Below, in pieces: positions 47,101-57,437 of a DNA stretch of 64,000 bases (positions are counted from its first letter, which is position 1; every line of letters starts with the position of its first letter). Source of the stretch: Rhexocercosporidium sp. MPI-PUGE-AT-0058 (taxonomy: Eukaryota > Ascomycota > Leotiomycetes > Helotiales); the NCBI GenBank assembly GCA_020746875.1, contig JAGTJL010000002.1:2790001-2854000 (forward strand), read 5' to 3'. Under the pieces are notes generated by a model, which worked only from the letters and a program-made list of their open reading frames with translations, ran no database searches and had not been told where the DNA came from. Both the position numbers and the translations under genes were made by a program.

Positions 47101-48801
47101 TACATAAAAAATAAAAGCTAATCGCTTATCGCTTATCGCAGAAATTAATAATTATAAATATCTTATTTTAATATTATAAATAAGAATAATAATTAAAAAT
47201 TAAATAGCTTTAGCTTTATTAACGAAGCTATTATAAGATTTAATTATCTTCTCTTAACGTAATAATAAAAACTGCAAAAGTATAATAAATATAATAAATA
47301 AACTTAAATCTTAATTAAATTAATAATAAAACTTAAATATATCGGGACTTCTTTAATAAAATTTTAAAGTTTATATTTTAAATAATTTAATATTAAAAAT
47401 AGAAATTATAAAACTTTATTATAATAATCTATTAATAAAACATTACGGTATTATAAAGATTTCGTAATTTTATATAAAATCTACTTTTAAGATAAAATAA
47501 AAAATAATATTAAAATATATGTTAAAAAAATAAGCCACAGCTAAATCCACTTATGGAAATAACTAAATATACTTATGTCAAGGGTTTTCGGGGAATTCGT
47601 AAGATACATTTATTACCCTTGCCCCGCCACACAAATTTATACTATAAGACAAGAGCCACTTATATATTCTACGTAATTATATTAATTCATTTCTATCATT
47701 TAAATCAAAATCTGCGTCCTGAGTATATATATAAACACTATACGATTTAGTCGGTAATCTCGCTGAATAAAAGCATAGTTATTACTCTTAGCATACGGTT
47801 AAATAATAAACAAACAAGTAGAGATATTATTATAAATTACTATAAGAGGCGGAAAGCCGCAAAGTTCGCTAGTAAAAGTGGATATAACGTTATACGACTG
47901 GAATATATGAATAGCTTCAAAAATAAAAATCAGAGGCAGCTTAAGACATTATAATTACATAAGTGGCCCTTGTCTCGTAATATAAATTTATATAACGGGG
48001 CAAGATTAATAAATGCGCCTGGTGTGCCTTCAAAACCCTTAACATAAGTACATTTAGCTATTTCCATAAGTAGATTTAGTTATGACCAAAAAATATAATA
48101 TTTATTAAAAGATTAAATCGAAACGATATACATTATATAAACTTTTAATAAGTCTCCCGAAGCTTTCGCGGCTTTAATTTAAGATTTTGATAAATTTTAT
48201 TATGAAATTATTATTTTATAAAAACTTATTTAATAGCTTAAATCTTAATTATATATTAATAATTATTAACCGATATTCAAAGATAATTTAATACTTAATA
48301 TATTATAAAACAATTAATATTCCCGAACTTGCGGAATTATTATTCGAGAAAGTATTTTCTTTTTTTAATATATTTTAAAATATTATATTTAATAAAAATA
48401 CGGTATTTATTAATAAATTTTAATTTACTTTTTACTTTTATATATATATAAAATAAAGATTAAGCTTTATATATTATTTTTTAAATAAATAAATAAATAA
48501 AAAATTCAAAAATATATTTTTACGCTTTTTATAAAATATTATAAAAAAATTAAATAAGGAAATTAGTTTTTATTGAATTTACTTATAATAATTCTTTTTA
48601 TTAAACGCTTTAAATATTTTTATTTTAAGTTTATTACAATTATAAACCGATTATATTATAAAACCTTAAAGATAATATTTAAAGAAAAGAAGTATTAACT
48701 ACTTAAAATAAAGTTAAATTATTAAATAATTAATAAGTCAAACTTATAAAAGCTTAAGTTATATATAATAAAGTTAAAAAAGTTATTATAATACTTAATA
48801 T
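44196..48801 (+). mobile_element. Decayed Ty3/gypsy retrotransposon, copy B internal region
   Basis: Parallel to copy A but shorter. About 1.1 kb after the LTR is missing relative to 36180-37260, and about 240 bp is missing relative to about 38430-38670. It is more mutated than copy A: the reverse transcriptase block reads YLNNILIYF. It is interrupted by an inverted-repeat element at 47534-48087 and stops abruptly near 48801, where unrelated sequence (TGTCGCGCCCCAGCGC) begins. Non-functional. Confidence 0.82.
47534..48087. mobile_element. MITE-like element inside gypsy copy B
   Basis: About 550 bp inserted where copies A and B otherwise align. The ends are inverted repeats of about 53 bp. 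The left reads CTAAATCCACTTATGGAAAT and runs on to GTCAAGGGTTTT; the complement of the right reads CTAAATCTACTTATGGAAAT and runs on to GTTAAGGGTTTT. An inner GCCCCGCCACA / CTTGTCTCGTAATA pair also faces inward. An A-rich AAAAAATA is present on both sides and may be an 8-bp target duplication, but the low complexity makes this uncertain. The interior is non-coding and only lightly mutated. Confidence 0.85.
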
Positions 48802-51640
48802 TTGTCGCGCCCCAGCGCAGTCTACTGGTTATATATATACTCTCGTAAGCACTCACGTGTATATATACTTAGGTTATAATCTTTTCTTATAAAAAGTAAC
48901 GCTTACTTTAATAAATCTTTTAAACTTTTACTTTTTACGTTAATTATAAAGCTTTTAAATTATTAAAAGTTTATTTTACTTTTATATAATAATTAAGAGT
49001 TATATTTGTTTTTATAAGTTATTTTTAGTATATATAAATTTCGAGCTTTAATTAAGCTTATTTAATTTTAACTTTACGATTTTCGTTTTCTTTTCTTACG
49101 CTTAAACCTTAATACTCTTTTTAACGCGATTATTAAAATATTATTATTATACGATAATTTTAGCGGTCTTAACGTAAATATTATATACTTAAAGCTTAAA
49201 GACTTCTTATTATAAATAAATCATTTAATTTTTAACGCTTAAATGCTCGGACTTTAGCCTTTTATTAATTTAAATACTTTAAATATAAAAACACTAATTA
49301 AAATTATTAATAAAAATCCACGGACCGTCGAATAAATCGCTTAATAAAAAAATAATCTCTTTAAATTAAATTATATAATAAAAACGAATAAGTATAACGA
49401 ATAACTTTAAAAATAAGCGCTCGACCGTTATATAATAATTACGTCTTCCTTAAACTAAATAATTACAAATTTTAACGCATTTATTACTGCTCTTCTCACT
49501 CGATTGCATAAGCTTATTAAAATAACCGTAGAATTTTATTAAAAAGAAGCCGAGGCCGAAGCTAAAGCGTATATTATTATAAAGTGCGTAATATAATAAC
49601 TATAAACCACTGTATACCTTAAGCTTTATAAATAAATTAAGAAGATTATAAGCCGTTAATTCTTTAATATAGCCGTTATATAATTCGTCGCTAAGAAAAT
49701 AATTAATATTTAAGCACTAATTTATACATTTAAGACAATTTTACATTAAATGAATATAACGATTTAGACAATAACTCGCTAAAATTACTTATAATCTTTA
49801 ATATAAAAAACGTCCAAAACCTAAAGGTTTAGATTATATAATACTAAAAGCTAATTCGTAAAAGGAACTTATATTATATGCCGGAAGTGCTCGGCACCCT
49901 TAGTATTAACTTTTTCTTACTCGTAATCGGGAACTTTAATAGCTTATAAGCTCAAAAGTATTTTCTTAAAATTAAAAAAGCCGACGAGCTCGGAATACCT
50001 CTTAAACATTTCTTAAAACAGCTTATAAAGTTGTTTTACGCTAATTAAGCCGATCGCTAATACTTATAACTAATCGGTGGTAAATTAAAATATAATCATT
50101 TTTTTACTCTTAATTCACGCTTTAATAATAAAAAAGCACTAGACTCAGAAGCTTTTAATTTTAAAGACATAAAAGCGGGTCGATTTAAGTTAAGAGGAAA
50201 ACTTTTAAAAAAGACTTACTTATACTTAAGAAATAAAACTCACCGTTAGTCTCCTTTAAACTATACTCGTCTTTAAATAAGGGTATAACTAAAGCACTAT
50301 ACGGAAATAACTAAATCACTATACGCTAAGGAATTTTCAAGAATCTAAAGGGTGCATTTATCGCCCGCGCCTTATCATATTAATTTATATTAAAAGCTAA
50401 ATATAATATATACATCCTACGTAATTATACTAATTCTTTTTCATAATCTTTTTCAAAGTCGACATCTTGAGTATATACTTTAATTCCTTTAATTATATCC
50501 CTTTAAATCACAACTACAAAAGCTTTAATAACATTCATTTAATATATTATTTAATTAATAAATTAATGACATACTATGTATATACCCTCTCTCTCTTTAA
50601 GTTCCAGGCTCGTACTGATCTTAGTATCCTTACCGGAGCCTTTATATAACAAGTACAGTTAACGATAGGCTATTTTATATTATAAAAGTCTGCGGAATTA
50701 ATGTACTTAAGACTAGAGGCGCAGGGCCGTAAGACTCGCTAATAAAAGTCGATATATTACTTTAAAGTGTTAAGTAAAAAAGTATAAATAGCTTAAAAGT
50801 TAAGTTTAATAAAACTCAGGGGTTTCATCGACGGCCCTTAGCCCTTAGTATAAATTAATATGATAAGGCGCTATTAATAAACGCGCCCGGCGTGCCTAGA
50901 AAAACCTTAGCGTATGGTGATTTAGTTATTTCCGTATAATGCTTTAGCTGTACCCTTAACAAAAGCATTAAGATAAGACTATTAGTTAATCTCTTAGTGG
51001 ATTTAAGTATTAAATATGCACTCGCAGGGATCTATTTATATAATAAAAGCCTAAGGCGAGCAAATGACTAGCTATTACTTATTAAAGTTAACGACAGGTG
51101 GTTTTAAAACTATTTTTAATAGTATGACTTAGCGCTTACTATAAGACTTATTATAGATTTTAAATTAAACTAAAATAAGATTTATATATATAATTATAAA
51201 GCGTACTTATTAATAATTAAAAGAGTTAAAGAATAAGACAAAAAAGCGTTTAAAATAATTATACGTGCGCATATTAAATATTTTATAAGTTTTCACGCTT
51301 TTAATATTTATAAAATCTAAGTGCTACGTCTTGACAGAATAATTATTACGCGTAATATACGCTTTAATAAAAATAGCTTTTATATTACTTTAAGTAAAGA
51401 AGTAAAAATCACGATTTAAGAAGCCTAGTCTATTTGCGATCTTATTAAGGAAGATAAGTCTATTATAAATTAAGCTAGAATTATTAAGAATATTATTAAA
51501 AATATAATTATTAAAGAAAATAATATAAATCTCTTAAGCGAAGACTTACTTTAATTATATATTAAACGAATTTAAAGATTAATTAAAAGCTCTAAAAGTT
51601 AGAACTCGGGGGTAAAAGAGTATATTAATAGCTTAAATAT
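48802..51640 (+). mobile_element. Decayed LINE-type 5' region, probable ORF1
   Basis: Starts with a GC-rich TGTCGCGCCCCAGCGCAG junction and runs, heavily TA-mutated, up to the intact endonuclease segment that begins at 51647. By position it should be the leader and first ORF of that LINE-like element. Only short Lys/Glu-rich translated stretches survive (for example near 49540-49600), so this is an inference from order and strand. It is interrupted by an inverted-repeat element at 50281-50955. Confidence 0.5.
50281..50955. mobile_element. Second MITE-like element, related ends
   Basis: 675 bp with long inverted ends. The left reads GGGTATAACTAAAGCACTAT and then ACGGAAATAACTAAATCAC; the complement of the right reads GGGTACAGCTAAAGCATTAT and then the same ACGGAAATAACTAAATCAC. 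The internal GGAAATAACTAAAT motif is shared with the element at 47534-48087, so the two belong to one family or superfamily. Inside, GCGCCTTATCATATTAATTT also pairs with its complement near the right end. The flanks TTAAATAA and TTAACAAA match at six of eight bases, perhaps a mutated target duplication. Confidence 0.85.
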
Positions 51641-51646
51641 AAACAC

Positions 51647-52071
51647 ATGAGGAAATTGGATTATGCTCGACGAAACCTGAGAGTACGCCAGGAGACCCGG
51701 GGGAAATGGAGCTCTACCACCCCAGCTTGGACACACACGGAAACCCCAACCCATCGATCGGATTCTGAACCACTAATCCGTCCATCAAATCCCCGAATAA
51801 CTCGGAGTCAATCCTTTACAAACAGTGCCAACCCAGCACCACGTCCATGATAGGACACCAAGAGCTGCATATCTTACAGTACAACGTCCAGAAGTCAAGA
51901 GACGTCGTCCTCGCTAGCCTATTCCAGAACTCGAAGACCTTGGAATACGACGTCCTAGCAATTCAAGTCCGGACGTGGATAACCCTTCCGCGGAGGAGTT
52001 ACTTCTTTCGGATTTGGCTTCAACGGGATGAATGTGGAGAGTCACTTGGAAGGGTTCGCAAAATCCTGTAG
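51647..52071 (+). mobile_element. Truncated LINE endonuclease fragment, not RIP-mutated
   Basis: Two overlapping short frames. The second reads HILQYNVQKSRDVVLASLFQ and then EYDVLAIQ, the characteristic start of the APE-type endonuclease (EEP fold) of fungal non-LTR retrotransposons, where the Asn and the later catalytic Glu bind metal. The family-like reading ends right after LAIQ, where the conserved Glu-Pro-Trp stretch is missing. The preceding frame (51647-51850) is Pro/Thr/Ser-rich, like the end of a LINE ORF1. Base composition is normal, in sharp contrast to the sequence just upstream. Reverse transcriptase is absent. Confidence 0.72.
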
Positions 52072-52079
52072 TGGGGTTA

Positions 52080-52652
52080 GAAAAATCGGCCAGAATCCAG
52101 ACCGTGCCACTAAGAAAAGTGAGCAGATGTTGAACTAAGCTTCGACTCTAAGCTTCGAGACCTGCATGGAGAAAACCCCTACTTAGGAAAGACAGAAGGT
52201 TCGGAAACAATGGTCTCCATATGCCGAGGCGCATGCAAGGTACCACCTACCTACTTAGGCATGCCAAGTTTAGACATGGACAGGTGATGTGCGAAGGCGA
52301 GCAGATAAGCTTCCTTGTCAACAGATTTCTCGGGCAAGGTTGATTGCATACCACCAAAGACTGCAGAAACTTCAACACCCTATAAAACTATGGGCGGCAC
52401 AGTATAGGAAGCGACACTCTAGACTGCTTGCTCGGTTTTTCCAAACTGCAGTTTACGGCGCACAACTTGGTTAAGTGTCGTTGAATGGAAGGGCACTTTA
52501 AGTACTCAAACTCTGGGGCGACAATGCAAAATATGAATAGATTGTGATTTCAGATGCATGAACTGACAGTACGAATATACCATTGCACTGATACATATGT
52601 AGCGGTCCTTCTAACGACCATAGTCTAACTGAGTCTTACGACACATTCCGCA
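52080..52652. other. Spacer between LINE fragment and LysM/WSC gene
   Basis: About 570 bp of normal composition with no recognised domain. It may contain further decayed LINE or spacer sequence and the 3' region of the minus-strand LysM/WSC gene. The ORF at 52289-52474 is basic and not recognisable. Confidence 0.4.
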
Positions 52653-54005
52653 CTAATAAACACAAGTGAAGCATGAAACATCGTACAGCCCATACGCATT
52701 GACACCACTGGTGTTGGGCACATAGGCAAGTGCTCCAAACTTCAGGTTACAGGCTTTTCCCTGAATGAACAAAACATTGGTGCAAGTTGCTGTCTGCATG
52801 CAAATAGTGCCACAGGCCTGAATACTTGCAACATAAGGACTTCCCGTAGCGTAACTCGTAAGAGAACCACTTCCTGCCTTCGCGATACCATTAGCCGGTA
52901 TGTTGCACATTGAGCCAACTGGAGCTGGGGAAGCCACTGCGGCGTTAGGACAGGTGGAGCAAGCGAAGCAAGACATGGCGTAAAGGTCGTAAGCATTGAC
53001 TCCATTGGTGTTGGCCACATAAGCGATTGGTCCATAGTGGAGGTTGCACGCTTTACCCGCGACGAAGAAGACGTTTGTGCAGGTAGCAGTAGCCATGCAT
53101 TTCGCAGCACAGACATTGATATTGGCAACGAATTCTCCGCTTGAAAACGCGATAAGCGTGCCTCCACCAGCAACGGCGATTCCGTTCGCCTTGATGCCGC
53201 ACGGGGACACTTTTGGTGTTGCTAGTGCAATTGCTGTGCACGAAGAGGTTGCCGAGGGCTTCGAGGTCGTTGTTGCTGAGGTTGTTGTGGTACTGGTTGC
53301 GCTGGGGATTTTGCTGGTGCTGCTGATGACACTAGTGCTGGTGCTGGTGCTAGTACTTGTGACATTGGGTTTGGCAGAGAATATGGCTTCGTAAATGCTG
53401 ATGAACTTGGTCCCTCCACAAACTTCGGACAAGTCCCCGGCGCAAGTGATATTGCAGTTGTTCTGAATGCTGTCCGTCATATTATTGCGTACAAATTCGC
53501 CACACCAACATTGACTTCCGGCTGCAATTCCCGCGAATCGATAGTCGGTATCTGCTATATTGTAGCAAGCATCGCCACATTTGGAGGGTGTAATACTGGA
53601 TATGGCGCTGACGCTCTTGTCGAGACTGGGAAAGTCGGCTGCCCCAACGGGCTAACATCCCATAGGCTTCCACCAAGGAGGAGTTGGCTTTGTCGTCGCA
53701 GTTGGAGCGGCTGAAGTTGTTGTGGTACTTATCGGCAGAACTGGAGCTTCAGATTCTACCCATGTGCAGTACGAAGTGTAAAGCTCCCAGTTGCCGCAGC
53801 CAAGTGTGATAGAGGGATTTCAACGTGTGAAGTTTGCAGGCGTTATGTGCAATATATCTCTGATTTTAGTATAGGTATAGTCACCCGAATTGTTAAACCA
53901 AGCGCTGCATCCTTTTATGGTGGTCAAGTAGTATGGGTAGCTTTGTGCGAGGACCGTTGAGGAGAGATGAATCCATACTGTGATCAATGACAGTAGGACC
54001 TGCAT
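52653..54005 (-). pseudogene. Secreted LysM-like/WSC-domain protein, two nonsense codons
   Basis: One continuous frame of 450 codons from ATG 54005, interrupted by TGA (53822-53820) and TAG (53654-53652). Seen: a signal peptide (MQVLLSLITVWIHLSSTVLA); a LysM-like module (GCSAWFNNSGDYTYTKIRDI, then the FTR*NPSI break); a Thr/Pro linker; a WSC-type module (CGDACYNIADTDYRFAGIAA, SQCWCGEF, CAGDLSEVCGG); a Ser/Thr-rich stretch (residues about 205-240); and two Cys-rich repeats with CTNVFFVAGKACNLHYG and CTNVLFIQGKACNLKFG. Such proteins bind chitin or cell-wall glycans outside the cell. Both stops fall where the family has Trp, so each is a G-to-A change on the coding strand. The 275-codon downstream part alone is open. 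An intron removing the stops is unlikely because each sits inside a conserved motif. It faces away from the secreted protein gene at 54977. Confidence 0.8.
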
Positions 54006-54976
54006 CTTGAGGCTTTGGAGAGAAATGCGAGATGCTCGATGGTAGGGCCGAAAGGGAGAAAGAGATATCTCAGGAAAGAGACATCTGTAGAACGAGACGG
54101 GAACCAGTGTTGAATTTGTTGACAGGACCGAGCCTCGTCTGGAGATGCGCACATCCACACGCGGAACCGCATAGAGACAGGTGCAATTGAGTACCCCTGA
54201 ATGTAAAAGAATTCTCGGCATGAAAATTAGGAAACAATTAATTCCACCTTCCTGAATCGCAATTGATGCCCGTGGCGGACCTTGCGGCGATGTTGCTCTA
54301 AGCTTGGCCTCGCTTAAAGAAAGGGGGGAAACATGCCATTTTAATTACCGCAAGCGAGACAAACTTCGACAGGGGCAAACTTCGATCCACCTTCCCCATG
54401 GGATCGCCGAGGATGGGCCACCCAATATAAGGTTATCTGACGGACCAGTACATTTAATCTATTTAAGCGAAGCCCCCATTTCAGCTTCCCGAAAGAATTG
54501 AGGACATTCTTGGCTCTGTAAGGCATAGCTAAACCCTGGTCAAAAACATGAAAACTTTTGCGTTTTGGCGGAATCTTCGGCTATTGCGATGGTTGAAGAT
54601 ACGGGAGGAAGAAGACATGAAAGGCATAGCTCGATGTTCTGTTGGCTTGTGTATGCATATGATGCAGAAGGCCCTGTATACTTGGCTTAATCTGGCGTCT
54701 GATCCTAGCTGTTGGCATGTGAGATTCTTAGCCAATATCGGATGGGCAAGTCGAAGCATGGAAGTTTTGGAGGGCCTAGAAAGTCCTGTATTGAATCCTG
54801 GCATTTGGCCGACATGGGCTCGTGAGATACCCTGTTACTCTCCGAGTCCTCACCATCTAGTCTCGAGACAAGTTCCTTCGGTCTCATCTATCGACCGTTA
54901 CTTTCTTGTGTTTGTTCTAATCCGAAGATTTTCACTCTCAATGCCACTTGTTAGTGTTGCTTGCTTCGGTCATCAT
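54006..54976. promoter_or_regulatory. Divergent upstream region, LysM/WSC gene and secreted protein gene
   Basis: 970 bp between two outward-facing genes for secreted proteins, so it should hold both promoters. No coding domain was found in the ORFs here (for example 54548-55042), which overlap the real start at 54977. No binding site is claimed. Confidence 0.5.
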
Positions 54977-56019
54977 GCAGCTTCCAACGCTCCTTTTCTT
55001 CGCATTCTTTATATCTTTGGTCGCTTCGAATGGTGTTCGTAACGGGTTTGAGCGTGTTTGGCTCTGGAATGCTTACCAGCTGGATCTCGAACTCCCCGAA
55101 GCGCAACGCAAAATCGGTATTAGGTGCAAAAAATGGGACTACACGGTGAAGGTTGAATTCCAGACGTGCCCCGATAAGGTTCCGAAGTTAAAAAAAGGTA
55201 TACTTAACGGGTTCCAACCTTACTCTCTCCTAAAGCTATTCACATCTAGATTGTGGCCTTTCTTAAGGCTGATGTACTTGATAAGAGTTCGAGTTAATCA
55301 TACTGTCCACAATAGGCAAACCCGTTGTACCTGAAGTATTGATAGACAACCCCTTAGAGCCTTGCAAAGGTAGTAGACCGGACAAATCTTGTTACTTTTG
55401 GGAATTCATGGGACATATTGACGGCAAGCCAGATGGCAAGCCATACGACCCTAAGAAGACGTGGCTCTTGTCAACTGATGTTAACAATTCAAATCTTAAC
55501 GATTAAAAAAATCTCAATCTAAACCCCCGCTTGGCGGCCGAGTGGATGTTAATCCCGCACGGAAATACGGTCTCCGAAAAGGAATTCAACCCTGCCAGAT
55601 CTGTTAAATATTCTCCCTGGAGAATTTTTAATACCTCAGCCGTGGGACAAAACTATAACTTGATGTTGAGCGCCGTTGGTTAGCATTCCGCAACTACAAT
55701 TACCGGCTTGTCTGCAGCTCAGAAGGCTGCCCACGCGACCACTTTGACAAATTTGAAGGAGTCTTTAAGGAGTGCCATCATCGAACGAGAGATCGACCAC
55801 GTACTATATGTTAAAAGTGCTGCCGTAGACAACGGGTTTGATTTAAGAATGCGCACTGAGCCAGGCTTTGTTGGAGACATAGTTGATTGGGTCAAGACTA
55901 AGGAAGTCAATACGCCTGAGGCTTTTAATAAATTCTATAATGGCTACTACGATTTAGGCGATGCCTCGAAAGTAGCTAAAGAGTATTTGCAGGTTATGGA
56001 GGATTTCAGAGCGGTATAG
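54977..56019 (+). pseudogene. Secreted protein next to chitinase, two nonsense codons
   Basis: Model: exon 1 54977-55197, intron 55198-55285 (GTATAC donor, AAG acceptor), exon 2 55286-56019, about 317 codons in frame. It starts with a signal peptide (MQLPTLLFFAFFISLVAS) followed by RNGFERVWLWNAYQLDLELP, as in small secreted proteins encoded beside fungal subgroup C/class V chitinases. Cysteines are present at CKKWDY, TCPDK, EPCKGS and KSCYFWEFMGHI. The last part is helical (EREIDHVLYVKSAAVDNGFD). In-frame stops are TAA 55504-55506 and TAG 55681-55683, each one C-to-T away from a Gln codon. I know no biochemical function for this family. The intron borders are a best fit rather than certain. 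Confidence 0.6.
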
Positions 56020-57437
56020 GCTGGCTATTCTGTATGTGGAATATGAGAAGGAAAAGAAGTGGAAGTCGAATGTTGCTTTGGCTGGCATTGCTGCTTTTTT
56101 GATTGATGTATATTGTCCTATAATCAAGAGTCTTCAAACCCGTTGCTATCTGTAATTAGAAAAGGCATGCTGTGTTGGATCAAAAGATTACACTTGGCCT
56201 TCCTGAACTCTTAGAATTCGGGTATTTGATCATTTGTAAATTCCTAATGCGAACCTTTGGGACATGACTCCTGGCCTGGAATACGGTGCGACTGTATCCC
56301 GTACGTTCAATCTGATCATTTAGGGCTGAAGCAGCTTCCACGGCCAATTTCGCCTTTCGCGCCTGTTCATAATCTATGGCAAGGAGGGATCCCCTTAAGT
56401 GCGACTCGTTGCGCAGCCTATCCCATGGACTGCCAGAACACCCCAAATTACACCTTTTAGTGGGTCCATCGAAGGCCTTGAAGGAGCCTGGAGCCGGTCC
56501 CTAAAGCGCATTTCATGACGCTGTATTCCAAGCCTGTTAGGGCAGCTTTAGCGCACGACAGCCTGAAGCGAGCCCTGTAGCAGATCAGGTCGCTGGACAG
56601 CCCTTTTCTGATTGGCTCTAATCCCTGTCTCGGTTAATTCTGGTAGTCTGGCATTCCATGGGATAGACCCTGTGGCAAACACTGTAAGTAGTTGCTGAAC
56701 GATCACTGATAAGCGAGCCTCACAAATATTCAGGATGGCGAAAGCGCTAATTGCCCTGTAAACTAGTGCTGATCAGCATCTCGCTTCAGGCGGCATAGCC
56801 TGAAAGAGTGCGCTTGTCGCACTTAAGGGGATACTTTGTATTGGTCTGGAATCCTTGGTATCTGCTAAATCCTGTGTTACCTACTTACTTAATTGAGTAA
56901 GTCTCTTGACCTCTGCATTTGCGTCGAAGTTCAGAGCAAGGATTTAGGCGAGATGTATCGCAACCTGGAAGGAAGTACAGTAGCGTCGGTGGTCATTGGC
57001 AGCGGGCGGGTGCAGGTGGCAGAGGCGGCCCGTTTTGAAACTAGACCTAATTCGGGAGGTACCGAGGTACATGCAGGTACGGTCTAATGCAAGCCACACT
57101 TTATCAGGGTCCACCGGCTCCATCTTCCACGGCTTCAACATTGCATCAATACTTGGCTAACCTACCTCCTGCTACATTCATACGCTAAGCAATAGTAAGG
57201 CCGGGCCAGACTGACGAGAAATTCATTTGCGCATTAAGACCGACATGGGCAAGAGAACCATGATTCCAATCTGGCGTGATGCTGCCTAAGGAGCTCTTGA
57301 AAGAGCAAGGGGATTGGAGCAAGTGTCAGGCCTTGCCGTTCCTATTGACCTTTTATCTTTCTTTATATGCTGTTCTTTTCGATCTGAGGTTCTCTTGGAG
57401 CTTTCTTCGTCACTTTTTCTCCTGTCTTTGGTTTATT
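56020..57437. other. Spacer with an inverted-repeat element
   Basis: About 1.4 kb between the secreted protein gene and the chitinase gene. Most of 56389-56832 is an inverted-repeat element, listed separately. The remainder has no recognised coding segment and should include the chitinase promoter (57090-57437). Confidence 0.5.
56389..56832. mobile_element. MITE-like element between secreted protein genes
   Basis: About 444 bp with inverted ends ATCCCCTTAAGTGCGAC (left) and the same 17 bp on the complement of the right end, perfect over that length and then only partly similar. Internal GCGC(T/A)TT-type repeats also face each other (TAAAGCGCAT near 56500 and GGCGAAAGCGCT near 56738). No clear target duplication flanks it. 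It is non-coding and not TA-mutated. Confidence 0.72.

Larger units (their letters stand above)
34270..51640. repeat. RIP-like TA-rich repeat block
   Basis: About 17 kb dominated by TA, with CpA and TpG nearly absent while CpG survives in scattered cytosines. This is the dinucleotide pattern of fungal repeat-induced point mutation. Almost no ORF exceeds 60 codons. It contains nested, decayed retrotransposon copies and small inverted-repeat elements listed separately. It is very probably heterochromatic. Segments 42700-43970 and 48900-50270 stay partly unresolved. Confidence 0.9.

Noticed and set aside
36176..48801. Functional retrotransposon proteins
   Set aside because: The catalytic reverse transcriptase motif is changed in both copies and stops occur every few dozen codons.
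34270..51640. CRISPR-like or other regularly spaced repeats in the TA-rich block
   Set aside because: The repetition is explained by two retrotransposon copies, TA-rich low complexity and one minisatellite. Spacing is irregular and the organism is a fungus.
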